A stretch of DNA of 64,000 nucleotides from Azonexus hydrophilus DSM 23864 (GCF_000429605.1 NZ_KE386925.1:461209-525208), one strand, 5' to 3'. Shown: positions 35,604 to 45,189, counted from the first letter of the stretch. Made by a program: numbers and translations. Notes: generated by a model not told the origin, from the sequence alone.

Positions 35604-36048
35604 TGTGTGCCTCGATGTAAGCAACAATTGCTTTTAGATCATCAAGTGATGCATCTGACTTTAGCTGGTTTGCTTTCCAGCTAATAACACGGACATTTCC
35701 TTTAACATAACCCTTGCTGTTATCCACTCGATCAAGAGAAGGTGCAAACTGATTTCGTGTTCCGATTACAGCAATTGATACATCTAGCTTAACGCCAAGG
35801 ACCGGACAGAACTCAGGGATAACAATATCTTCGATTGTTAGATTGAACTCCCATCCCTTAGCTTTCGAACGACGCCGCACGTTGTCGAGCATGTACTTTT
35901 CGTAGTTCTCTGCTGCATTCTTCCGCCACCGCAGGTGATCCCGCTCTTTATTCTTTTCGTGGTATTTTTTGCTGTAGTCAGGATTCTTCTCCCGCCACGC
36001 TTTCATTCTTGCCTGTTGTTTTTCTTTTGCTGTTAACTCTTGTTCCAT
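35596..36048 (-). CDS. HNH endonuclease between the terminase subunit genes
   Basis: 150 residues. A basic N-terminal helix (KEKQQARMKAWREKNPDYSKKYHEKNKERDHLRWRK) precedes the HNH-like core WEFNLTIEDIVIPEFCPVLGVKLDV, APSLDRVDNSKGYVKGNVRVISWKANQLKSDASLDDL. The same core occurs at 52373-52780 and 57477-57893 (FNLxxxDIVxPxxCPxLGxxL, SLDRxDxxKGYxKGNVxVxSxxANxLKxDA), so the three are paralogues. HNH proteins next to terminases can assist packaging in some phages, but paralogy and a mobile-type leader favour a homing endonuclease. Confidence 0.8.
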   Translation of the reverse strand: MEQELTAKEKQQARMKAWREKNPDYSKKYHEKNKERDHLRWRKNAAENYEKYMLDNVRRRSKAKGWEFNLTIEDIVIPEFCPVLGVKLDVSIAVIGTRNQFAPSLDRVDNSKGYVKGNVRVISWKANQLKSDASLDDLKAIVAYIEAHNE

Positions 36049-36052
36049 GAAA

Positions 36053-36102
36053 AAATACCTCCGATGTTTTGGAGGTATTTATGGTTTTGAAAAAACATCG
36101 AG
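36053..36102 (-). promoter_or_regulatory. Leader of the HNH gene: octamer, SD-containing hairpin and competing upstream arm
   Basis: CATAAATA lies at 36076-36083 (minus strand). AAATACCTCC (36071-36080) pairs with GGAGGTATTT (36053-36062), giving a terminator-like hairpin with a T-run whose 3' arm is the GGAGG ribosome site. The loop AAAACATC (36063-36070) is complementary to CGATGTTTT upstream of the octamer (36092-36100). Extended, CTCGATGTTTT and AAAACATCGGAG flank the octamer. Confidence 0.65.
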
Positions 36103-36105
36103 GCG

Positions 36106-36612
36106 TTAAATATCTAGCTTCACTCCACGTTGTGCGAGCAGTTCTTTTGCTTCATCGATCAGTTCAATGTTCTCAGCCGATTGAAGATTCTGCTTGTCGC
36201 TTTCTTCATCACCATCAGCCAACATGCCGCGAACATCCTTCAACTGCTTGATCAGGTTGATGTGTTCTTTGATGACACTCATTTGATCCTTACGACGCTG
36301 CACCATTTCTTTGTTCGTATATTCAACTTCGAGTAGCCCCTTGCCTCGGTTCTCTTCGATCAACTGCCCAACGAATCGATTAATGATCACGTCAATCTTT
36401 TGAACGTTTGTGCCCTTCTTCAATTCAGGATGCCAACGTTGCATGATGTTCTTAGCTTGCTTTTCATTCTCGCGTGCCTTCAATTCGAGACGACGCTTTT
36501 CTCGTTCGGCCTCCTGACGCAGCCGTAACATCTCACGACGTTCGTTTGGCTTCATTGCTTCCGTTTCTGGCTCTTCAACGATTTCAATCACGTTTGGTAA
36601 TGCTGCTCCCAT
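36106..36612 (-). CDS. Putative terminase small subunit
   Basis: 168 residues, largely helical and highly charged (ERREMLRLRQEAEREKRRLELKARENEKQAKNIMQRWHPEL), with a second helical part (IINRFVGQLIEENRGKGLLEVEYTNKEMVQRRKDQMSVIKEHINLIKQLK). Position directly before the terminase large subunit (apart from the inserted HNH gene) and size support TerS; no diagnostic motif is visible. A good ribosome site (AGGAGAGACAA) lies 11 nt after the previous gene. Confidence 0.55.
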   Translation of the reverse strand: MGAALPNVIEIVEEPETEAMKPNERREMLRLRQEAEREKRRLELKARENEKQAKNIMQRWHPELKKGTNVQKIDVIINRFVGQLIEENRGKGLLEVEYTNKEMVQRRKDQMSVIKEHINLIKQLKDVRGMLADGDEESDKQNLQSAENIELIDEAKELLAQRGVKLDI

Positions 36613-36623
36613 TTGTCTCTCCT

Positions 36624-39600
36624 TTAGTTATTTTTAATGGTTAGAGTTGTTGTTGCTTTATCAGGCAAGCCCATAAAGTCCTGTGCCCATTCTTCGCCGT
36701 TGTTAATCAACCAGCGTAGGTAGAACAAGTTGTTGAATGGAACCAGCTTACGTGCGCTGCTGATAGTTCCTGCATCCTCGGTATCGTTCTTGATGTCGGA
36801 TACGATGTTGTGAACTTCCTTGCCAAGCTGACCTGTTGGGCCAAGCAATACGCCTGCGTTGAAGTTCTGTGCTGCCATCGTTGGGCGATCATCGTCAGAG
36901 ATTGCACGGCGCATATCCCCGAAGCCCATGCCCGAAGAGACGTTGTTGATGAAGAACGGAATCGTTGCAAGGCCAGATTCACTAACAGCGTCGTATGCAA
37001 CTTCCTGCCAGTTACGTTCTCGCTCTTCGCCTCGATCACCGTCAAAGCCTGAACGACGGATGATGTCTTTCAGTTCCCACACAGCCGCCCCCATGACCAT
37101 TGCGGAAACGATGTAGCCCATAACGCTGGCATCGCGTTGGTTGATCTGCTGCATCATCGGAACAAAGTGCTGGATGTGCGAGCCGAAGTTGAATGACATG
37201 AACTGCGTGAGCAACGTTTCCATTGGCTTGCTCAGTCCTGTAACCACTTTCGCGCCTGCGCTTGGGTTATACACAACGGTATGCGCTAGCGTCGTCAATG
37301 CACGCTCCAGAGTCTCCGCAGCTTCACGGTCAGCCCATCGCACTGTGTCAGTGACATAGAGGCCGTTGTTAATCATGTTGTGCCCAGCCGTGATGCCTGA
37401 ATTGAATTCGTTGGCGATCCGACGAGCCATGTCCGTATCGATGCCCCATACACGTAGGTTACGAAGCTCGCGCTCCGTTGCATTGCCTGCCGTCTCAGCG
37501 ATAACCGAACGAAGGATTTCATCGTTCGCAATAACACCAGTCATCTGCTTCTGAATATCGGTCAGGTGCGCAAGGCCGTTCAGGATGCCCATCTTGTCAG
37601 CCGCCCAGTCCAACCCACGAATGACAGGGTTCTTCGAGGCGTATTGATCAACGAGGTCATTGATCTGCATGTGACGAATACGCAGCACGGTTTCCATTGC
37701 AACGCCAAGGCGCTTGTTCGCCTGAACGATTGCGTCATAGGCTGGATCTTTGATTGACGGCAAACGGAACAGATCCCCGAAGGTCTGGCGCATTGCTGGC
37801 ACCGCATGCTTCAACGTCGATCCCATACCGAACACGAGCAGGTTCTTCGTGAAGTCGGACAGAGAGGAAACGGCTGCACCACCCATCTTCGTGATGTAGT
37901 TGAACGTAGCCAGACCATGTGCAGCAGTTGCCCAGGAGCGAGGATTATCAGGAGCGACCTTGTAGCTGCCGTCCATGATCGAGATGCCATTGCGGATCGC
38001 CTTCACGCCTCGGTCGAATTCACGCTCCAGCTCAGTGACCAGCTTTGACTTCTCAGCATCGGAAATCGCCATTGCAGCAATCTCAGCTTGTCGGGCCTGC
38101 TTCTCTGCAAGGGCACGATTGATCATGCTTTCGCCGGTCGTGTCACCAATCATCTTCGTCAATGCGAGATCGGTGCCGACTGTGTTGCTGTATCGAGTCA
38201 TAAAGTCCCGATACGACTTGTTCAGATATGGTTCGAGAACATTGTCATCGATCTCTAGCTTTCGCTCCATGGCAACGGATGCCTTCGAGTTTCGACCCAG
38301 CGGAATGATGTTGCCGTTCGCGTCCTGTGTGATCGTGCTTATGTTGATCAGTCTGCGATTGTCACCATGAATGATTCGCTCATAGACATCCTGTGCAGCT
38401 TGCTCCAGTTGCGCTTGCGTCCATGTTTGGTTCGTTCGCTGGAACTCATTGACCAGCATCTGACGGAATGCAAACTGCTCGTTGATGATCTTTTCCCGAT
38501 TGAAGCTACGACCGAAGTAGCTCAACGCTGTGCCCTTCAAATTGCCGGATGTATCGAGACGGCCGAGGCGTACAGCTTCATTCGCCAGTTCATCGACAAG
38601 GACACGGCCTTGTTGTGCCACACGTTCAATCTCACGAATGGCATGGCGGTCGGCATTGCTCATGGCGATACCAATTTCTTCATCGAACTCCTTGCGGGTT
38701 AGCTTGTTCTTGCCGTACTTCTGCTGGACGTACTGAAGCGTCTGAGGGGTTTCCCATCCACCCTTATTGATGTATCCGTCATATGCTTTGTTGAAGTCAT
38801 CGAGGCCACGGCCAAGCACACCATTCCCAAGGCGCTCAAATTCCGACTCAGCAGATTGCAGAGTGGTGTAGCTGCCATCCAAGTTGCCTACACGCTGGCG
38901 AAGGTCACGGAACAACTTTTGCCCAGCAGCTCGAAACTCTTGGAACGAACTGTTAGCCAGCGTTACCGCCGACTGGTTGAGGTTGATTTTGTTCGCGCCG
39001 AAGCTACCAACAAGGTTCGTATCTGCGACTGTTGGTGGGGTATATGTGCTCGGTGTCGGTGGAGTTGGAGCAGCCGCTACACCTGCATTCGATGCTGCGC
39101 TTTGGTAGTGAATTGCTGAACCATCATCAGCCAGGTCTTTTGCAATCGCCGTGTCTGGTGCTGCCGTCCCATTAACATGGCTGACATACGTCTTCAGTTG
39201 CTGTGCTGATTGCTGAAATGCTGCTGCCGTTGGTTCATTCGCTGACGCTGCTGGTGGAGTTACTGTGCTCGACTTGCCACGAATCAATTGCCCTGCCCCA
39301 TGGAAAGCAGGATTCAACAACGACCCTGCCACGGAGAACAATGCAGCGTCTTTAACGATGTCGATTTCTTCTCGTGATTCGTCGCGGATGTTCTGTCCCA
39401 TGCCATACAAGCCACCAGACAAAGCGCCGACAGCCGCACCTTCAGCAGCAGCCTTGACGTACTTGCCGCCTTTGATTGCTTTGCTTACTGCGCCACCGCC
39501 TACGAAGATGTCAGGCGTGAAAAGGCTTGCAACGATCTCTGCCGTCGTTCCCCAGCCTCCAGCGCGAGCCAATACATCCTTTTCGCCACGGTCACGGTCA

Positions 39601-39908
39601 GCCTTCCGCTTCAACCATTCAACTTCTGCATCGCTATTGGCTTTTGAAAACCAATCGGCATAGTCCTCATATCCTTCAATCTTGGATAGTGGATCAAAGT
39701 TCTTGTTAGCTGGCTGGCCTGAATATGGATTGCTTTCACCATGAACAACTTGCGTCAGCCAGTTCCCTTGACGAAATGCAGCGTCAGCTACTTCTAAAAC
39801 TGACGGTGCGGAAGATGTAGGTTTTTCCTCTTGCGGTGTAAGGTTGTCGCGTTGGTTGGCCGGAATGCCAACTGACAGACCATATTCGTTTTTCTCTTTG
39901 ATAGGCAT
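36624..39908 (-). CDS. Large internal virion protein (T7 gp16 position)
   Basis: 1094 residues. Low-complexity N-terminal region (about 1-280, with PTPPTPSTYTPPTVADT), a Gly/Ala segment (AAAEGAAVGALSGGLYGMGQ), then a long helical body including HNMINNGLYVTDTVRWADREAAETLERAL and hydrophobic stretches near the C-terminus (VMGYIVSAMVMGAAVWEL). Order after gp14- and gp15-like genes matches T7 gp16, the DNA-ejection channel protein. I see no convincing N-terminal lytic transglycosylase motif, so the wall-degrading part may be missing. It overlaps the previous gene at TAATG. Confidence 0.7.
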   Translation of the reverse strand: MPIKEKNEYGLSVGIPANQRDNLTPQEEKPTSSAPSVLEVADAAFRQGNWLTQVVHGESNPYSGQPANKNFDPLSKIEGYEDYADWFSKANSDAEVEWLKRKADRDRGEKDVLARAGGWGTTAEIVASLFTPDIFVGGGAVSKAIKGGKYVKAAAEGAAVGALSGGLYGMGQNIRDESREEIDIVKDAALFSVAGSLLNPAFHGAGQLIRGKSSTVTPPAASANEPTAAAFQQSAQQLKTYVSHVNGTAAPDTAIAKDLADDGSAIHYQSAASNAGVAAAPTPPTPSTYTPPTVADTNLVGSFGANKINLNQSAVTLANSSFQEFRAAGQKLFRDLRQRVGNLDGSYTTLQSAESEFERLGNGVLGRGLDDFNKAYDGYINKGGWETPQTLQYVQQKYGKNKLTRKEFDEEIGIAMSNADRHAIREIERVAQQGRVLVDELANEAVRLGRLDTSGNLKGTALSYFGRSFNREKIINEQFAFRQMLVNEFQRTNQTWTQAQLEQAAQDVYERIIHGDNRRLINISTITQDANGNIIPLGRNSKASVAMERKLEIDDNVLEPYLNKSYRDFMTRYSNTVGTDLALTKMIGDTTGESMINRALAEKQARQAEIAAMAISDAEKSKLVTELEREFDRGVKAIRNGISIMDGSYKVAPDNPRSWATAAHGLATFNYITKMGGAAVSSLSDFTKNLLVFGMGSTLKHAVPAMRQTFGDLFRLPSIKDPAYDAIVQANKRLGVAMETVLRIRHMQINDLVDQYASKNPVIRGLDWAADKMGILNGLAHLTDIQKQMTGVIANDEILRSVIAETAGNATERELRNLRVWGIDTDMARRIANEFNSGITAGHNMINNGLYVTDTVRWADREAAETLERALTTLAHTVVYNPSAGAKVVTGLSKPMETLLTQFMSFNFGSHIQHFVPMMQQINQRDASVMGYIVSAMVMGAAVWELKDIIRRSGFDGDRGEERERNWQEVAYDAVSESGLATIPFFINNVSSGMGFGDMRRAISDDDRPTMAAQNFNAGVLLGPTGQLGKEVHNIVSDIKNDTEDAGTISSARKLVPFNNLFYLRWLINNGEEWAQDFMGLPDKATTTLTIKNN

Positions 39909-42121
39909 TACTTTGTCTCACTCTTCTTGAACTTTCCAAATTGTGGTTGCTCAGAAGTATTTAGTTGAGGAGACGGTTTCGCCCCACGAGGAACAAAGTT
40001 ATTCATTTCGGTGTTGTTGAATGCAGCGCCTGTCGTGAATGGATTCGGTTTCGCGCTCAAATATTCTTCACGCTTCTTCTGTGCTTCTGCCAACTGTGCA
40101 TCACGAACTTGCTTTGCTGCTGCCGCTTGATCTGGTTCCCATGTCAGTTTCTTTCCGGTATTTGGATCAACTACGTGCCCAGTAACAACACCATTGCGAA
40201 CTGCGAATAGGTCATAAGAACCATCGACATTGGCTTTCAGTCGAACTTGTTCAGGCTTTAGGCCAAGTCCTTTCAGGTCGGTAGCAAACTGCTGAGTCAT
40301 CCAGTCCGTCTTGCCTGCTGCACCTTCAGGAGCATTGAACATCAATGTTGGTGTGCCAGTCAGATACGAGACGCCATAACTCTTACGAACAAGCGCCTTG
40401 GTTGATTCCAATGCAGCATCAACATTGCCGCCAGATAGAATCAATTGATCTTGGAACACATCGCGTGCGTGTCCATATGCTTCAGGCGTAACGTCCTTCT
40501 TGCTGACGCCGAACGTATTCTTCAACTCTGTTTCGAGCTTCGGTAGAGCCTTCGTGCCAATTTTCTTGTACTCCTCCTTTTGCTCCTTCGTCAGAGTTCG
40601 AGCACGTTCAATCAACAGTTGCGCTTGCTCTGGATGCACCCCCAGGTTGATTTGATTGGCCTTCGATACCGTCTCGTCATTCAGTTGGTGGATGATGTTC
40701 GGTGCCTTCTCTGCGATCTGCGCAAGAATCTGAGTGCCTTGAATCGATTGCTTTGGGTCTTTCGAGCTAACAAGCCCATGGATTGCAGAGGTCAGCATGC
40801 GCGGAGCCACACCCGTCTTCGTCGTTAGCTCGGTCATTACTTCAACCGCATTGGCGTTTCCGCTCTTCTTGATCAGTTCTTGGGCATAGGCTTCAACCGA
40901 CTTCACGTGGCTTGGGTTCTTCGGATCGAGTGGAAGCCCCAATTCCAATGCGTCACGAACTGGCGACAGTAGTAGGTCGCGCTTCTCTGCTGCTCGTGCT
41001 GCCCGTTCTTCTGCGGCCTGTGCTCTGCGCTCCCGACGATCAGCATCCATCTCCAGCTTGCTTATCAACCGTTCTGCGTGGCCTTGGTCGATTCTGTTTT
41101 CCATGTGAGCCTTATAGACAGTGGCAACTCCAGAATTGCCAGACAGCTTCCCTTGCGTGATGTCCATGAACAGAGCGAACTCGTTGGCATCCTGTTCTTC
41201 CTTCAGCTTGGCCCGCGTCTCTGCATCACGGCTTGAACGCTCGTGCTCTGCCTGATAAAGCAACGCACGACGAGTAGAAGGATCGAGTTCAAACAATGGG
41301 TCGGTAGCAATGTCGCCAGTTTGGTTACGCAACATCTCGACTGCTGCATGTGGGTCTGTATTCGTGACCGATGCAACGGCATCAACTACGTCTTGTGTGA
41401 GGCGCTTCTGGTATTGTTCTTCGGCAGATGCAGCCCCCCACACAGCAATGAACTGTGGCGAGTGCATCATTTCGTAGAGGTTCTTTTTGTGATCCGACAG
41501 CAACCGGCCAACAGTTTCTGGATTGTTTTCGCCAGCCATCACATCGGCTAGTTGCTTGCCCAACATTTCCAATGTCTGCACGTGGCGTGTCTTTACGTTA
41601 TCAACACGACGAGGGATAACAATCTCGTTCTGATAAACCGAATCAGCTTGCTCCTTGAATATCTGAACACGAGCATCTACGTCGTTGCCGACTTTGGTTA
41701 GGTAGTTGTACTTCGCATTGATTTCATCGATGCTTGCCCCGCGCTGGCGTTGATACTCTTCATACTCTTCGTCAGTGTTCAATCCCTTATCGATAGCAGC
41801 CTGACGAGATGCGGAACGTGCATTGCGTTCTGCTGTTTGAAGTTCGATCAAGTGGTTTTGCTTCTGCGTTTCCTCTTCAGCAATCTGAAGATTAGTCATC
41901 GTCTTGATCGCATCTTGTGCAACTGCTGCGACTTGTTGTGCAGCTTTCATTTCCATGTCAGCCGCCATTGCTTCACCGCTTGCATCACCAAACGTCCCGC
42001 GAACAACCTTTGCTGTTTCGACTGGACGAGCTACGCGATTACCAAAGTTATTCGCCGTTGGCACTTCAGATGCCTGAACTATGCGGCCCCCTTCTTGGGC
42101 ATTCATGTTTATGTTAGACAT
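39908..42121 (-). CDS. Internal virion protein (T7 gp15-like)
   Basis: 737 residues, close to T7 gp15 (747). Almost entirely helical and charged (QQVAAVAQDAIKTMTNLQIAEEETQKQNHLIELQTAERNARSASRQAAID; LISKLEMDADRRERRAQAAEERAARAAEKRD), with no signal or membrane segment. Order (gp14-like, this gene, gp16-like) supports a role in the internal core and ejectosome. Sequence identity to known gp15 cannot be judged here. Confidence 0.72.
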   Translation of the reverse strand: MSNINMNAQEGGRIVQASEVPTANNFGNRVARPVETAKVVRGTFGDASGEAMAADMEMKAAQQVAAVAQDAIKTMTNLQIAEEETQKQNHLIELQTAERNARSASRQAAIDKGLNTDEEYEEYQRQRGASIDEINAKYNYLTKVGNDVDARVQIFKEQADSVYQNEIVIPRRVDNVKTRHVQTLEMLGKQLADVMAGENNPETVGRLLSDHKKNLYEMMHSPQFIAVWGAASAEEQYQKRLTQDVVDAVASVTNTDPHAAVEMLRNQTGDIATDPLFELDPSTRRALLYQAEHERSSRDAETRAKLKEEQDANEFALFMDITQGKLSGNSGVATVYKAHMENRIDQGHAERLISKLEMDADRRERRAQAAEERAARAAEKRDLLLSPVRDALELGLPLDPKNPSHVKSVEAYAQELIKKSGNANAVEVMTELTTKTGVAPRMLTSAIHGLVSSKDPKQSIQGTQILAQIAEKAPNIIHQLNDETVSKANQINLGVHPEQAQLLIERARTLTKEQKEEYKKIGTKALPKLETELKNTFGVSKKDVTPEAYGHARDVFQDQLILSGGNVDAALESTKALVRKSYGVSYLTGTPTLMFNAPEGAAGKTDWMTQQFATDLKGLGLKPEQVRLKANVDGSYDLFAVRNGVVTGHVVDPNTGKKLTWEPDQAAAAKQVRDAQLAEAQKKREEYLSAKPNPFTTGAAFNNTEMNNFVPRGAKPSPQLNTSEQPQFGKFKKSETK

Positions 42122-42130
42122 GCGTGATCC

Positions 42131-42712
42131 TTATTCTGTCGATACTGTTGTGGTTGTTGTAGTTGCAGCAGGTGTCTTTGTGTTCCACTGCTTGTAGTTC
42201 GAATAAGCGCCGATAGCACTATTCGCCAGTGTCGTTACTGCACCAGTGCGGCCAGCCGATAGCATTGCGTTTGCAGCCAAGCCGCCAGATAGCAACGTGC
42301 TTTGTCCTGCCATTTGTTGATAGCGTGCTGTCGATTCTTTATTGACGGTCCCGTAGATGCCTTCGATAACCGTAGCAATAGCGTCTGCTTCTGCTCGCTT
42401 CGTTATGTCTTCGGTCATGACAAGATTGCTTCCAGTGCCGACCATCGCGCCGGATGTCCCTTGCACAGCTTCTTGCTGACTGCGCATCTGGATTGCTGCT
42501 TCACGAATCTTGTCTGCTTCAATCCCTGCTGACTTCTCGATACGTTCAGCATCGATCTTCGCCAGTGCTGCATTCGTATAGCTCTCCGTTGCAGAGGCTA
42601 ATGCTGCATGCTCTTGGGCCTTTGCTTGTTTCTTTGCTGCTGCTTGTTGTTGTGATGCGCTATATGCTCCAACTGCGAGTGAAGCTATTGTGACTGCTGT
42701 TGCGACGGCCAT
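42131..42712 (-). CDS. Internal virion protein (T7 gp14-like)
   Basis: 193 residues. It starts with a hydrophobic Ala/Gly-rich helix (VATAVTIASLAVGAYSA) followed by QQQAAAKKQAKAQEHAALASATESYTNAALAKIDAERIEKSAGIEADKIREAAIQMRSQQEAVQG, the typical arrangement of podoviral gp14-like core proteins. The tail is Thr-rich (TPAATTTTTTVSTE). T7 gp14 is 196 residues. It probably enters the outer membrane during DNA ejection. Confidence 0.75.
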   Translation of the reverse strand: MAVATAVTIASLAVGAYSASQQQAAAKKQAKAQEHAALASATESYTNAALAKIDAERIEKSAGIEADKIREAAIQMRSQQEAVQGTSGAMVGTGSNLVMTEDITKRAEADAIATVIEGIYGTVNKESTARYQQMAGQSTLLSGGLAANAMLSAGRTGAVTTLANSAIGAYSNYKQWNTKTPAATTTTTTVSTE

Positions 42713-42714
42713 CT

Positions 42715-43170
42715 TTATTCTTCCTTGTTATTGAGGCTGTACACGAATCCAACGTGCTCCATGCCCATCTTTTCATAGAGCTTCCCGACGCGATCCTTAT
42801 CAACGCCGGTACTATTTGAAATGACAATTTGGGCTGCACCTTTCGATTTCGAATACTCAACGAATCGTTTAATCAGCATCGCCCCAGCCATTGCCCCCCG
42901 CTTGTCTGGCTCAACAAACAAAGCGAGATCGACCGCTACACGATCACTGCCAAAGTATTGTTCGTGTATCCAGCCAACGAAAGCGCCGATGACTTCGCCA
43001 TCCTTTTCACATACGAAAAGCATTCCGTCGTCGTGCCAGATACAGGTGTCGAGATACTTGCGTAACTTTTCATCATTGAAGTCGTAGATTGAATATTTCG
43101 ACTCCGCATGCATCTTCTTTCCGAGTTCTACCAGCCGGTCTAAATCTTTTTCTTCTGCGTCTCTGATCAT
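42715..43170 (-). CDS. GNAT-family acetyltransferase in the T7 gp13 position
   Basis: 151 residues from ATG 43170 (MIRDAEEKDLDRLVELGKKMHAES). GGAGGAGG lies 6 nt upstream, whereas the earlier in-frame ATG at 43185 overlaps that site. GNAT features: MLFVCEKDGEVIGAFVGWI, VDLALFVEPDKRGAMAGAMLIKRFVEYSKSKGAAQIVIS and VGKLYEKMGMEHVGFVY. It sits between tail tubular protein B and the gp14-like gene, exactly where T7 has gene 13. It may be a virion protein, a modifier of host proteins, or both. Confidence 0.8.
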   Translation of the reverse strand: MIRDAEEKDLDRLVELGKKMHAESKYSIYDFNDEKLRKYLDTCIWHDDGMLFVCEKDGEVIGAFVGWIHEQYFGSDRVAVDLALFVEPDKRGAMAGAMLIKRFVEYSKSKGAAQIVISNSTGVDKDRVGKLYEKMGMEHVGFVYSLNNKEE

Positions 43171-43195
43171 GGTTGCCTCCTCCATTTGTTGTGAC

Positions 43196-43203
43196 TATTT
43201 ATG
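43196..43203 (-). promoter_or_regulatory. CATAAATA octamer, internal-virion operon
   Basis: CATAAATA on the minus strand, 26 nt upstream of ATG 43170 and just after the tail tubular B stop. CCTCCAT (43201-43207, overlapping the octamer) and ATGGAGG (43179-43185) flank it; the second arm is the ribosome site. Confidence 0.72.
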
Positions 43204-43212
43204 GAGGGGCCA

Positions 43213-45189
43213 TTAATCATTCAGGTCAGGAATAGCCATCTGAAGCGCAACACCAAGAACGGTCATTGGTGAAGGCAAGTCCTGTTCAATCTTGATCGTG
43301 TGTGGGCTGCGCCATCCAAGCAATGCAACTTGCTTGTCACCTGTGAATAGAGGCGTTGGCTGACCTAAAGGAACTTGGTTGGTACGGAACGGAACGTTGT
43401 TGCCATTCACCTTGCAGCTTGAAGTCTGCGAGAAACGAACAGTGATCTTCGGAATCGACACAGCACGAGCCTGAGAACTACCATCTGCAAGCTGCTCTGC
43501 TGGGTGAAGCATCTCAAGCGTTGTCGTATATGGCAGTCCGATCTCCACGTTATTCACTGGATAGTCGAGAGTGACAGTGCCCCCGATAACTTCTCTGTGT
43601 CCATGCGGAACACCATCAGCAACAACCGCAACAGTCTTGCCTTCGAGGTGGTCAATGCCTGACCAAACAGCCGTCTTCGTCGCGTTGTAGCCAAAGGTTG
43701 CACTGTCGGTCATTGCCCCTGTCGTGTAGTCCAGTAGCTCGATGTAGCGCTTCGACGTGCCATTAACGACTCGACGGACAGCCAGATAGGTTTGGTCAGC
43801 CGTTTCCTCTGGAACAGATGCGCAGTTCTCGAAATAGCCGTCAGTGATGTGGCGTGCCCATCCAGTAATCTGCTGGTCGCGTAGGTGGGTCATGGACAGT
43901 AGTACGCCATCGTCCCGAGTTGCCCACAGCAAGTAGTCAGGGTCTTGCGTAAAGGTCATGTCCTTCACGCCGGTGCCGGTGATGTGCTCTGCGAATAGCG
44001 TCAGGTCGGTAGCCAGGTTCGTATCCTCTGCCACGGAATAGCTGATAGCCCGGACCTTTCGACGGTCGCGCTGTAGGAAAACCACTTCTTGTGAGATGCG
44101 GATTGGCTTGGCTGGCGCTGCACCATGGAAGGTGTTGGCGCGAATACGAACACTCGAAGGGGTGATCCCAGCAGTGCCCCCAGTCAATGAGAACTCGCCT
44201 CCGGATGACATGGCGATTAACTGGCGAGCGCTCTCCAAATGCACGATCTGGTCATAACGGTTCGATGCAAATGTGAACTGCACTGCGTCACCATCATTCG
44301 GCCCAATGGTGAAGTTCGTAAAGTCGCCAGTGACGCTACCCCATATCGTCTGTGGCTCTGCTGAAGTGCCGCCGAAATACAGGCGTTGCTCGAAGAAACC
44401 GACCGTTGATGGGAACTTGCCGGTGTTCCATGTCAGTGTTGGCGTGCCAGAAACAGAGCCTGAGACGATCCATTCTTGCCGGGATGCCGTGGATACCTGA
44501 CATGTAATCGTCCATGTCTGTGCAACCTTCGTGTTCGTTACTGCTGCACCGTAGAGAACCCCTTTGTTGGTCCCTGCTGGTGTTGGGCCTGTTGTGCTTG
44601 TAACGGCTCCGCTTGCGTTCGTGACGATGGTAAAGACATCACCAACAGCGAATTGCGTAGTGCCAGCCAGAATCTTAAACTTGATGTAGTCGTTCTGATA
44701 CCACTGATCCGACAATGCCTTGTACGTGAAAAGGATTGGCGTCAGTGTCCAGCTCGTATCTGTTGCACGTTGCAGGATTCGAGGCGCGTGGTTCGTGTGC
44801 GCCAAGTAAAGTGTGTTACCTGCCTGTGCAAAGGTAATGTCAGCCAGCTCGGACTCCATGTAAGGAATCGGGATTTCATAGCGAGTTGCGCCATCCATAA
44901 CAAACGATCCGTTCTTCACAAACTGGATCACGCCACCATTCAGCACCAACATGAATGAAAGCGTCTTGCTATAAACGAATGGGATCAATCGAACAGTCTG
45001 GTTGCTGTTCTTTACCTCACCGATAAACATTGTTCCCGGTCGGCGCTTTGCACCTCCGTGCGTCATGGAGTAAGCATTGACCATTGTCTTCAGTGCATTG
45101 TCGTAAGCCTTCAGGTCTGTACGTGCAAGCAGCTTCGGAGAAATTTCACCTGCTGTGAAATCCGATTGGAAGTGAACAATCTTTGCCAT
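43213..45189 (-). CDS. Tail tubular protein B (nozzle, T7 gp12-like)
   Basis: 658 residues. The start MAKIVHFQSDFTAGEISPKLLARTDLKAYDNALKTMVNAYSMTHGGAKRRPGTMFIGEVK is the signature beginning of podoviral gp12/stabilisation proteins (F-T-x-GE-x-SP...R-D...Y...G-G-A-x-R-R-P-G-T-x-F). The rest is beta-rich. Its start overlaps the stop of tail tubular A at 45189. It forms the tail nozzle to which the fibres bind. Confidence 0.87.
   Translation of the reverse strand: MAKIVHFQSDFTAGEISPKLLARTDLKAYDNALKTMVNAYSMTHGGAKRRPGTMFIGEVKNSNQTVRLIPFVYSKTLSFMLVLNGGVIQFVKNGSFVMDGATRYEIPIPYMESELADITFAQAGNTLYLAHTNHAPRILQRATDTSWTLTPILFTYKALSDQWYQNDYIKFKILAGTTQFAVGDVFTIVTNASGAVTSTTGPTPAGTNKGVLYGAAVTNTKVAQTWTITCQVSTASRQEWIVSGSVSGTPTLTWNTGKFPSTVGFFEQRLYFGGTSAEPQTIWGSVTGDFTNFTIGPNDGDAVQFTFASNRYDQIVHLESARQLIAMSSGGEFSLTGGTAGITPSSVRIRANTFHGAAPAKPIRISQEVVFLQRDRRKVRAISYSVAEDTNLATDLTLFAEHITGTGVKDMTFTQDPDYLLWATRDDGVLLSMTHLRDQQITGWARHITDGYFENCASVPEETADQTYLAVRRVVNGTSKRYIELLDYTTGAMTDSATFGYNATKTAVWSGIDHLEGKTVAVVADGVPHGHREVIGGTVTLDYPVNNVEIGLPYTTTLEMLHPAEQLADGSSQARAVSIPKITVRFSQTSSCKVNGNNVPFRTNQVPLGQPTPLFTGDKQVALLGWRSPHTIKIEQDLPSPMTVLGVALQMAIPDLND

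Noticed and set aside
34152..36048. Group I intron around the HNH gene between terminase genes
   Set aside because: Both terminase frames look intact and the HNH gene starts and ends at gene borders with small overlaps, so it is a free-standing insertion.
36624..39908. Lytic transglycosylase domain in the gp16-like protein that could serve as endolysin
   Set aside because: No SLT-type catalytic motif could be seen near the N-terminus, so the call was not made; a profile search would decide.
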